DNA of 64,000 nucleotides, from positions 28,002,493 through 28,066,492 of the forward strand of contig NC_068347.1 in assembly GCF_014633365.1 (NCBI RefSeq). The letters are read 5' to 3'. The translations under genes were made by a program, and so were the position numbers. Within the stretch, counting starts at the first letter, position 1. Each line of letters begins with the position of its first letter. Below are positions 37,037 through 49,000 of this stretch, in pieces. This DNA comes from Diospyros lotus (Eukaryota; Streptophyta; Magnoliopsida; Ericales; Ebenaceae). Below the pieces are notes generated by a model. That model was not told where the DNA came from and did no database searches. It saw nothing but the letters and a program-made list of their open reading frames with translations.

Positions 37037-40000
37037 CTAGCAACAGATCTTCAGATGACCATCTTCCGTTCCAACGAGAAAGAGCCTTGAGAATGGCAGA
37101 ATACTTAAACTCGATAAAACTGAAACGTTCCTTGCTCCATGATCTGCCAAATAGAGATATTGAGGTGTGACACAAGGTAGCACATCCTGTCAATATTTCC
37201 ATAGGTAAAGGTATATGTTAGTAACAAATGAAGGAACTGTATCTTTCTTTCCTATGCTTTGTGTGCGCTAGATGTTGGGGGACGGGGGAGGAAGAGGAAT
37301 GATCCTCCTCTCAACGATATGACAAACTAATAATCATTTGAAAGGAGAGGATGGGTTATAGTACAATAGTCCTCTTGTTATACAAGGGAGGTAAATGTCC
37401 ATTTTCCTAATTTTTCAAGAAAATTTATTTACTTAATTTTATGGTTACATAGTTTGGTTTTTAACATTGTCTTTTGACTTTTTCAGTGCATGCAAGTTTA
37501 AATCTCCGCAACCCACTCAACCAAAACCCATGACTTAGAGGGTCGAGGTGTTGATCTCAACACAAGTACAGAATTGATGGGTTCAAACGTGCAGATGCAG
37601 AGAGAATATAAGAACACTTTTTCCAATCAGGGTATGGGTTTCAGCTTTCTTTCTTTTTTTATAAATATTCACGCAAACCAGTTACCAACCCAGTTGGTTG
37701 TTATTCCTTAAAAATAGAAAGCAAAACTACTTATGTCAAAACTTTAAACCCAACAAGGGTTGGCCTCTACTAAGCAACTTGAGTAGTAAATTCATGTCAG
37801 TATCTTCATAACATTCAAGAAAAATATAACTTTGATTTCCTATGAACTGCTACATTAGATTTAACAGCTAACCAGAATTTTGAAAGGCTAACACCTGATA
37901 TCTCTTAAAAGCCCAATAAACAACTTAATTAGTTTCATGGTTGAGAACCATGACCTCAAGGTTATGAGCCTTGCGAGCTACCAAACTGCTCTACCCTGCG
38001 CTGAATAGAAGAAATAAAAACTAATAAAAAAAGGGATTGAATGCACCCCTCTACTATATCTGTACAAATAGAATAGTCCATTTATACAGAATGGTAAAGG
38101 GGCCCTCTACTCTTTGATCATCGATCATAGAAATGAAAGTATATTTTAATCCTTACGAACTTGATCTTGTTGCCCCTGGCAACAAACATGCATGAACCAT
38201 TTCACGAAGTATGTGTCTGGATAGTCCAAAGCCTCGATAGTTAGCTCTCGGTCTTCCGGTCGAAAAATGTCAATGAAGGCGTGTAGGTGCACTATTCTGC
38301 AGTGGGGATTGTAACTTTCCATGAATTTTCCATTTATCACTCAATGAATGAACTTTGCTTATTTCTTAGGTTGCTTTCACAATCACATCAGTGTGCGCAC
38401 ATTACTTACTACTCCACAAACACAACCCAGTAACCTCACCCTCACAAGCAATTAGTTTGTTTGAAATATGAACCTATCTTTGTTTTCTACTTAAAAAAAA
38501 AACTATTAAAAAATTTAAAAAATAGCCATCAACAACAATTGGCTTAATTTTATCTTTCAATAAAAATACTCAGGACATCCTTGCATTTACCTAATGAAAA
38601 AAAAAAAAAAAAACCTCAGGACATCCATCTCAAGAGTGGCTTAAATTGAGTTCTGTTAATATACTCATCTTCATAAGAATCCCGCAAGCAATATCAAATT
38701 ATTCAGAATGCTCAGCTACTGAGTACATGTTTTATGGCACTAGAATGGGGTGCACAGTGACTGATAAACAATCACGGTAAGATCTTTTTTTTGTCTTCTT
38801 CTTGACTTCATTATACATCCCCCATGGAGAAATTTGGTTGTTGGGGAAATTTGGTTGGGAGTTCAAATATGCCCATTGAAGCTGTTAATGATAAAAAATT
38901 CACTTCATGCTGGACACGTATAAAGGAAAAAGGGCAGGAAAGAAAATGATGTGATTACTATTAAGTAGTATGCAGTTTATTTTCAGTTGCTGATGTAGAT
39001 AGGTAGTTTTAATTATGTTTCAACAAACAGCAACGTTTGCTCAGGTTGTTTACTGCCACCTGTCAGTAGCAGTTAGGTTGTTAGATATTCTATTGAGCAA
39101 TATATAAACTCAACAGGTCTCATTGTCACTTTTGAGATTCAGTACTTTATCCTAAATTTTTCTCTCGATTTTCTCTTCTTTTCTTCCTTCTACAGAAGCT
39201 GTTGTATCTGATCAACTAAACTACTTGAGAACAAAGAAGCTCTGTCAGCTGATATCTACTTTCCATATATGGCATTCTACTTATGAAGATGGAGGGCTAA
39301 ATGATATAGATAACAAAATAGTAAGATCTAGAAATCCATATTCCAATAGTCAAAGCAACCATTGTTTAACAAGCAAGGACAAGGTCAGAATTATGATGCC
39401 AGGTACAAGTAAACAAGGAAAAGAGGGAAAGAAATTTGGCATACATACTTCATTTGCAGATCTGGATAAAGAGGAAAGCCCAATCTTATTTTTAGCGATT
39501 GAAATCACATCTTGTCCCCACACAGAGAAGCCAGACACACCATCACTGTGACCTCTGAAAACAATGGGCTGTGGTGGCCAGTCCCTGCAGGAGAAGGTCC
39601 TAGTGTCAGCAATTAGACTTGGTGAAAATACTCGTACCACAATTCTGTTAAATTAAGCAGAAAGTTGCATTTCCAATCCCTCTAAAGAAGGTAAGAGAAA
39701 CTTTGAGCAAGAATAAGCTAGTTACTCCTGCTTCCCAACAGAAACCTGGACCCCACACCTTAGCCTTCAAAGTGGGAAGAGATACCATTTAAGTCAACAG
39801 CTCGTGGTGATCCTTAGTATTAGTTATTAGGGTAAATTACAGCCGCCAGCACCCCTCAGATTTACCGAAAATACAGCCTGAAAATGACAGGGATCTCCCT
39901 TGACTTTATTAAATCTGTTTCACTTCCCCCTTCTTGTTAGATAATGGCTGTTGGAATTTCAAAAATTCCAAAAATACCCTCACAACCCCCCCCCCCCCCC

Positions 40001-43000
40001 TCTCTGTGTGTGTGTGTGCGTGTAAACACCATCTTCTCTCCCTTTCATCTTTTCCGGCAGTCAGCACCCCATCCTCCTCTCAGTCTCTCCTCTCCTCAGC
40101 TGCCCTGTGAATAACTCACTGTTAACTGTAGCATAGAGCATATAAATTGAAGTCTTAGTGCAATTCCTTTTAGTTTCTTGTTATTTACTCTCTGCTGACT
40201 AACTCCAAGTGAATACTCTCTGGCTTTTGGTGGGTGTTGTTTGGTTAGGGCTATGCTTGCTGTCAATTACTGCAGAGCTGTAGAGATTTGAACATCTGCC
40301 TAAAGATGATGGCTCCATTAACTTTCTGGTGATTGGTAATTGGGGAAAAAGAGGTGCTTTCAACTTGCAAATTGCTCCTCAGGTATTTCTTTTTCATTCT
40401 TCCCAACACTCTCAGTGCTTGCATTGTTTATTGTTTGTTGATTATATTCAAATTCACCAAATAGTTCACTTTGGATACATGCTTGATCAATTAAGCACCA
40501 GCAGTAGAACTGATTAATTCCAGATGGGAAGGGTTGGACAGAAACTAGATATTGATTTTGTGGTTTCAACTGGTGACAATTTCTACGATAATGGCTAGAC
40601 AGGAGAGCGTGACACTGCATTTGAGGAATCATTTACCAAAGTCTACACTGCCAACAGCCTGCAAAAGCAGTGGTACAGTAGTAAGTTCCACTTTTCAGTG
40701 CCACCAAGTGGGGTTCAGCCATCGCTGACCCAGAGATGGCTGAACCCCTCTCTCTCTCTCTCTCCTGGTTCTCCGGTTCTGCTGATAACAGCTGGCAGAA
40801 AGAGAGATGTTTTTTTAAAAAAAAATCATATATATAGTCTTACATATATTCAAATATTTATAAATATATATTTTCAGAAAATATATTTAGTTATATTTAT
40901 AAATATATATTCAAATATTTATATATTTTCTGGGAATATAATAGTTATATTTTTATACTTAAAATATATTGTCTATAACTATAAAATAGATTTTCTATAA
41001 TTATAAACCATATTTTATTTGAGAGAGAGAGAGAGAGAGAGTTTAAAAATAAAAGGTAAAATGGTCAAGTTCATCAAAATCTTAACAGCATGGGAGGTCC
41101 CTATCATTTCTAAAAACAAAGGAGCACCGCTTGTATTTTCACTAAATATGAGGGGTGCCAGCTATAATTTACCCTATTTATAAACTCAAGGTGAGAGTCA
41201 AAAGTATCAAAGGAATTCCATTAATGGCTTTTACCAAAATTACTTGCACTCGGATTTTTGAGTTCAACTATTTGATAAGATTTGAGCCAAAATTTGAGTA
41301 TGTAGTCAAGTAACCCAAACAGAGCAGACAGCATATTTCAGATTACCTTCTCAAGTCCCAAATTCGTAAAGTCTTGTCAAGAGAGCTTGAGACAAGCAAA
41401 TGTTCTTCCGGTGCAGCTAACTGCAGACATCAGAGATAAATGAGCCTATACTCATAAAAGTAGATTTCATTTTTGCCAATTGAAATTACCTTTGTCACAT
41501 ATCCATCGTGAGCACGCCATGAGGCAATAATATTTCCACTCCTCATATCAAGCAACCTACAAAATCCAGAACTTAGTCCAGCTGCAATCCAAGATGGTGA
41601 AGTTGTGGCTCCATCAGCTCGCATTTTGTCAGGCCCACACGCACATATGGAGGAAATGAGGGAAGGGAAACTGGATTCACCAGATTCACTTCTCCAGAGA
41701 TGAAGTTTTTGACCTTGGGAAACATCAATGAATCTGCACAATATGGTGAAATTCAGAACCTAAACTGCATATAGTAAATATCCGTTCTTCTCTTTTTCTA
41801 TAATTTTCTTTTCTTCTCTCAATTGCACCAGCTAACAATGCAAATCTGACAATAAGGTACTACGTCACCTTAGAGAACCATTTCCGGTACCAACTACAAG
41901 CTTTTCGATGGAAGCTAGGTGATGCATACAAGTGTACAAGCTCCCATCAAATGCAGAAGACAATATTCCACCTGATAGTGGATTTGAATTTAGAATATTG
42001 GTTTGATCAGCATTTGTATTTGATGTAGATGTTGAAGGAGGGCTAGTAGCATGCACAGGATTTGCAGATGATTCAGCGAAAATTGATATTAATTTTCCTG
42101 TTTGGCTGTTCCAAACATGTACTGTTCCATCACAAGAAGCTACCCGCCCACAGGTTGATAAAACACATATATCATTCACAACCTGAAAGTTACAGAAGTA
42201 ATGAGACAAATCACAGATATCTAGTCATAAAAGCATACAGACTAAACTCAGATATTTAAAAATAAAGAAATCAACTACTTTGAAATACAAAAAGAACGTG
42301 GGTGAAAGGTCTATAATGACCAACCAATCATCAAAATGCATAAACATATTTAAGTATCACTCAGACATAAGAATAAGGCATGTGTAATAAGTATCAATAT
42401 AGTACCAACATACAGGTACTTATTAGTTAGTAGTGGCATAATACAGTAGGTTCTGATGAAATCGGGTCAGTATGGCATCATAAACAACAATGGAGAAGGT
42501 ATAACCCGTCCGACTAGCACCAATGCATGTCCTTAGATGTTAAATGAAGACATGATAGTTTCAAGGACTTTTATATGGCATATAGAGGTATAAATCAATC
42601 ACCAATAGGGAACGCCAGCAGAGGTGCAGACACTATGAGCTATCACCAGAACTATATTATAGTTATAACAACCATCTTAGGCCATAGCCCATATCAGATG
42701 ATGGAAGCAGACCTCTAGATACATTCCATCATACCTCTAGACAGTAGATACAGTACAAACCAAAACCCAATCTACTTCTGCAGGAAATCCAAACCAGCTT
42801 TTGTTAAGCTGATAAAGTACCTATACTGGAGCCATTTCTACCTCATAGCTACCATCTAAGTCCATTGCCCCATACCAAGGAACAGCACTTCAGATGCAAT
42901 ATAAAGGAAAACCCAATCTACTTCTGTAGGGTATCCAAACAAGCTCTAATTGGTCTAAGTTGAATTGTCTGCCAATACAGATTCTGGGAAAGCAGTCTTT

Positions 43001-46000
43001 GTTAGACAGTAACATTGGTGTTGGAAGTTAATTTCAGATGCAATAGAGGTATAACAACTCACATGAACTAAAAATTTGTCAACAATAACCCACATATCAA
43101 GCCTGCCTTAATCTCACTAGGCAGGGTTGGCTACATAAATACTGACAATTTATCTATATCTATGGTCATCCTTCTGTAAGGTCAATATAATGTATATCAT
43201 GCCTAACAATTTTCCAACAAATTTTTCTTAGTCTTTATTTACCTCTTTTGCTAACAACTTCTTCCATTATATCTGCTCTCCTCACAAGTCACTATTAGTC
43301 TTTTACTCACATGATTAAACCATTTTACTTGTGTCTCATGCATTTTATCTTCCATAAGAACCACTCCAATTTTATGATGTACAACCTCATTTTTAGTTCT
43401 ATCTTTTCTTGTATGGGCACACATTCACCATAACATCTTCATCTTTGTAATGAATTTTACTATTGCATAAAATGCCCAAACACACATCTCCATTTTAACC
43501 ATCCCTTTTTGGACAATTGATCCTAAATATATTAATTAATCTTTTTTTGGAATAACTTGATCATGAAGTCTTAACATAACATGACCCACACTACTATTTT
43601 GACTAAAGTTTCATTCCATATATTCAATTTTTAATCTGCTCAACTTGAAAATTTGGATTCTAAGGTGTCTCATCCCCGTTAAGTAATACTGGGGATGAGA
43701 ATGGAGATTTGCTGGGTCCAATGATACCTTGCTGCAGCATTACTTCACACTGTCACTCAATTTCATCTTTTTGTGGGTATAGGTACCAATAAGGTCAAAC
43801 AACCACTGGGCCTGCTCCTCGAATCAAATGAATTCTATGGTCATGTGCTCTGGTGGTGGCAATCCTTGTGGTTCAATAAAAAGGTATGCAAATTCTGCTA
43901 GCAGTTTGTCCACCTCTCTATGATCCCAATCTGGAAGCTTGATCACGTTATAGGCCATTGTCGTTAAGAGTGGATCTGTTTTTCCCTGTAATCTCACCTC
44001 TTTACCACACATTGTTGGAATACCATAGTCATCTCCATGAAATCCCAATTTATGGGTTTGAGGGTACTCAAACCAATCAACCCCCAGAACTACATCAAAT
44101 CCACTGAGTGGTAAAACATACAGGTCAGCCTCAAACTGCATTTGTCCTATAGTGAAGACCGCCCTCCTGCACAGCCCTGTGCCGTGCACCCTTTTGCCAT
44201 TTCCATAACTGAAAAACCCTGTTTACCCTCCAAATATTTGGACAAATACACAGCTAAGGAAGGACTGACAAAGCTACAGGTGCTCCTTGAATCGATGAGA
44301 TGGCTGTTCGTTGAGGACTTTTTGGCCCTCTGTCCTCTACTTCCTCTTTGGTTATGAGATCCAAACAAAACAAACGCTTGCAGCGATGATTAGGAGTAAA
44401 CAGCTCATCACAATTAAAGCACAACCCTTTAGCATGGCATTCGGCCATCTCTGCACGTGTCAGCGTTTTTAATGGTGGAAAGCTTGATCTGTCCATCATT
44501 TTGCAGCTAGTGGACTGCTGCTGTGGGGTAGGTGGTTTCCAGAATTGCTGTTGAGTTTCCTGATATTTGAGTTCATAAATCCGAGCCAGGCACATAGCTA
44601 TAGCCAAGCTATAAGGGGCTTGGACTGCAACTTCAGTCTGAATAGGATTTTGTAACCCATTGATATACAACTCCACCTCCTGTGACTGTCATTGTCAGTA
44701 CCTTAGAGCTGACAAGGATGGTTTCAGATATTGAAAGAAGAATTCTGAGAGAATTCAAGGAAGAGAAGAGAAGAGAGAGAGAGAGAGAGAATAACATAAT
44801 TAGAAAGAGAAAATCAGATTCTTTCATTCCATGATTTGGGCTAATGCCTCGATACATATATAGCCTTCAGCTGTCTCTTTTGGAATGTACTCCAAGAGAT
44901 GCCTTGCTGATAACCGTCTTGGTACACCCCTAACAGCTTGCAAAATTATAAAGACTATTCTACCCTTAGGAATGTGACAATACCCCCTCCCTTCAAGACA
45001 TTTCTTGTCCTCAAGAAATTACAAAAGCTGAGCAACTTGGGGAAACTGTTTGAGGAGACCCAGTAGGTACTCCCAAGTAGTGTGATTGGGGTGATAGTGG
45101 GTCAATTGCACCAGCACCTGTGTAATGGGGAGAGAATTTTGATAGATCACCCCCTTTTCAACACCGCGAATGGTTCCACAACTTCTGGTAAGTTAGTTTC
45201 CACTAGAGGGAGGTCTAAACTAGTGAGGTCAAAAGGTCCCACTAACCTCTTTAGCAAGGAGACATGGAAGACCAGATGAATCCCGACTCCTCCTGGTAGT
45301 TGCAGTCTATAGGCTACCTTCCCCACTTTGGCCAACACCTAGAAAGGCCCGTAGTACTTTGGGCTTAACTTGGTGGGAGGGGTTACAGCAAATAATTGTT
45401 GCTGGAATCTTTTAACCTTCAAATAGGCCATGTCTCCCACTTCAAAGTTTTTCTCACACCTCTTTTTGTCTGCAAGTTGCTTCATCCTGTTCTGTGTCAC
45501 AACAAACTCCCTCTTATCACCTATAATGCTTCTTGTCTCTGCTGTAAGTATTGGTTAACGGCCAATTAAGCACTTGGGTATTGCATGACTACAGGTATCA
45601 ATGAGGGTTTATAATCGAAGAGGGCCTTGAATGGGGACCTTTTTAAGGAACGGTGGCAATTAGAGTTATACCACCACTGAGCAAGTGGTAGCCACTTGTT
45701 CTAGCTCTTAGGTTTAGAGAAGCATAGGCACTTGAGGTAAGTTTCTAGGCATTGGTTCACCCTTTCAGTCTGTCTATCAGTTTCAAGATGGTAGATCGCT
45801 AACATGTGCAACCCCACTCCTAACTGTTTGAACAATTCGTTCCAAAAGTTGCTGGTGAATACCTTATCTCTGTATGATGTAATTGATAAGGGTAACCCGT
45901 GTATCTTCACCATTGAGTCCAATAACAACCTCGCTAGTTCAAGGGCTGTGAAGGGGTGAGCCAGGCTTAAGAAATAATTGGACTTTGTCGGCCTATCCAC

Positions 46001-49000
46001 CACCACCAATATAGCATTGTTCCCTTCTAATCTAAACAAACCCTCCACAAACTCTGTGGATATTTGCTACCATGCCTGCTTAGGTATGTCTAAAGGTAGA
46101 AGTAAGCCCGAGTAAGGGACTTGCTCGTGCTTACAACGTTGGAAAATAGAACATTCTAGCACAAACTTGGTCACATCTTTCTTTAATCCCGGATAATAAA
46201 AAAGCTGCCTTACCTTGTTGTGAGTGACATTCAAGCCAGAATGTCCTCCAATGGGAGAGTCATGCAGAGATTGTAAAATCCTTCGTTTGAGTTGGGCATC
46301 ATCCCCTATTACCAGCCTTCCCTTGTACCTTAGTAATCCGGCCTTTAAGTTGTACCCATTATGATCAGCTGGCCTAGCAGCCAGTTGAGTCATATGGTCC
46401 CTTACCCACGGGGTTTGTTCATAGTTGGCTGATATTTCTTTCACCCAATTAGGTACCAAAGCCGAAACAACTCGACATTCCCCTTCTTCCTCCCTTCTTG
46501 ACAATGCATCTACCACCGTATTCTCTTTTTCTTTTCTGTATTGTATCGTATAATCTAGTCCCTATAGCTTGGTTACCCTTTTTTTTTGTAATTGGGTGTG
46601 CAATCTTTGTTGCATCAAGAATTTGAGACTTTTATGGTTCGTTTTTATCACAAATGGATTCCCCTCTAGATAATACCTCTACTTTTCCACTGCCATGAAC
46701 ACTGCAATGAATTCCTTGTCATAGATGCTTAGCCCCAAGTGTTTTGGGGCCAAGGCTTAGCTAAGAAAGGCTAATGGTTTGCCCTCCCGTACTAATGGTT
46801 TGCCCTCCCGTACTAACATTGTGCCTACCCCAGACTCACAAGCATTGGTCTCTAAAGTAAAGGGCTTGGTAAAGTCAGGTAAGGCCATAGTTGTTAAAGG
46901 TGCGCCTAGGCGCTCGCCTAGGCACAAGGAGCCTTAAGGCGCCAGTTCAACGCCTCGCCTGGGCCGAGGCGAGGCGATTTCAGTGAGGCGCGCACCTTGC
47001 ACGGTGAGGCGCCGAGGTGAGAGGCGCGCCTTATGAAACCTAGATTTTAATTAAAATCTATGCAGCGCAATTCCTCTCCTCTTCTTAGTTCCAACATGTA
47101 TACATTACAACATATTTACATTTCTTTAGTTTAAATAAATGTCCACATTTTCTTTTATTTATATTTTATCTTCCATTTACTTTAATACATAAATATAAAT
47201 AAGAAAATACCTCTCATTTGGATTCAATAAAAATATCTAAAAAATCAAAATTCATAAGAATAAAAAAATAAAATTTTAATTTTAGTACAAACTCAGGATT
47301 TAGCGATCTTACCACTCCCAAAATACATACCTACTATTTCTTGAAAAATTCATTAAAAATCATTTTAACAACAATGAAAATTAGCTATCAAAATACCGGG
47401 AGATAGTTTTTCAAAATGAAAACATTTTCTTATATGTCTCCTTATAATGCGCTAATCTTCCAAACTTAGAAAAATAGCATTTTTCAAAATGAAAACATTT
47501 TTTTGATTGAAGGGGATGATGAAGATATTGACCTTGATGTTGATGATCTCCTTGATGATGATTGATTAAAACTTCTTTATTGATTGTGGACTTGTAGTAT
47601 TTATATGTTTGTTTAGAACTTTGTATGATGATTGGTACTTGTTTGAGTTTGAGACTTTAAGTTTGAACTTTGATGATGTTTCTAGTTTAGAATTTGCATG
47701 ATGAATGAATCAACTTTGATGATGTTAGTTTAGAATTTGAAGATAATGAATCATTAATGATATGCATGTGTTATTATTGATAATTTGATAGTTTTTTATG
47801 ATTTTACAAGATTTTGAGTTTTTTTTCTAAAAGGCGCGCCTCGCCTCGTGCGCCTCCCGCCTCAAGCTCCAAGACCCTTTGTGCCTCGCTGTGCCTTGCG
47901 CCTTTCAAAACTACGGGTAAGGCTAGGATTGGAGCCTATGTTATGGCGACCTCCTTAAGGGTGTGAAAGGCTGCTTCTACCCTTAGATTCCATTCAAAGC
48001 CATTCTTCTTAAGTAACTTTGTAAGTGGCTTGCTAATAATCCCATAATTCTTGATCAAATTTTTATAGTACCCTGTCAAACCAAGGAATCCTCTTAACTC
48101 CTTAACTATCTATGGTGCTAGCTATTCCACCATGGCATCAATTTTCTTTGGATCAGTGCTAACTCCTTCTCCCATGATGATGTGACCTAAGTATCCACTT
48201 TTCTCTTTGTGAAAGTACACTTAGACCTCTTCACAAACAATTGATTAGATCTGAGGATTTGGAAAGCAGTTCGTCAATGGCTCAAATGCTAGTCAAAATT
48301 TGGGCTATATATAAGTATGTCATAAAAAAAGACAAGGATGAACTTTTTCAAGTGGGCCAAAGATGTGGTTCATTAGGGCTTGGGAAGTGGTAAGGGCATT
48401 AGTTAGGCCAAAAGGCAAAACCAAAAATTCATATAGGCCTTGGTGGGTCTTAAAAGCAATTTTAGGAATGTCTATGGGGCTCATCCTAATCTTGTGGTAT
48501 CTAGACCTTAAGTCAAGCTTTGAAAATATAGTGGCCCCGAAAAATTCATCTAGAAGGTCCTCTATGATAGGGATTGTAAATTTGTTTTTGATCGTGTGGG
48601 AGTTTAATTAGCGACAATCAACACAGAATCTCCACGATCTATCCTTCTTTTTCACTAGAAGGATAGGGGAGGCAAATGGGCTCTAACTTGGTTGAATTAT
48701 GGACTTAGACAACATGTCTTTATCCAAACTTTCAATCTTGGCCTTTTGAAAAGGTGAATACCAGTATGACTTGACATTAATGGGTTCGATATTGGGTTTT
48801 AAATGGATGGTGTGTTCAAGGAATCGGATTGGGGGTAAGGTAGATGGCTCAGCAAATAAATCCTCAAATTCAACCAATAATGATAGTAAAGAGTCATAAG
48901 ATAGTACCTTGCTTGAGGAAGGCATTGTGGCATCAAGCTTAAGCCAAGAATGATCTCTCCCTTCAACTATTGCATCTTCCTTGGTATCCCCTTTCCCATC

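Larger units (their letters stand above)
39829..41176. mobile_element. Terminal-inverted-repeat element carrying a captured gene fragment
   Basis: The left end (TAGGGTAAATTACAGC, then GCACCCCTCAGATTTA) is matched by the reverse complement of the right end (TAGGGTAAATTATAGC, then GCACCCCTCATATTTA). Similarity continues for about 80-90 bases, to GATAGGGACCTCCC against GACAGGGATCTCCC. The target duplication is unclear. Inside are poly-C/(GT)n and (CT)n tracts, a purple acid phosphatase fragment and an AT-rich block. There is no transposase, so it is non-autonomous. It sits in GFS12 intron 39585-41346. Confidence 0.7.

Noticed and set aside
37037..37143. A shorter last GFS12 exon starting at the acceptor before 37143
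   Set aside because: Phase does not fit the previous exon. The acceptor before 37186 joins in frame and adds [11 protein letters not shown], typical of the family.
37945..38000. A working nuclear tRNA-fMet gene
   Set aside because: The T arm and 3' end do not match, and it sits in order beside a broken plastid rps14, so it is a plastid-derived relic.
38146..38340. 64-residue open frame in the last GFS12 intron
   Set aside because: It is an out-of-frame reading of the plastid rps14 fragment; the rps14 peptide is visible in another frame.
39585..39644. An upstream acceptor at 39644 extending the penultimate GFS12 exon
   Set aside because: The frame is open and a CAACAG acceptor exists, but using the CTGCAG acceptor before 39584 gives [16 protein letters not shown], the expected family sequence.
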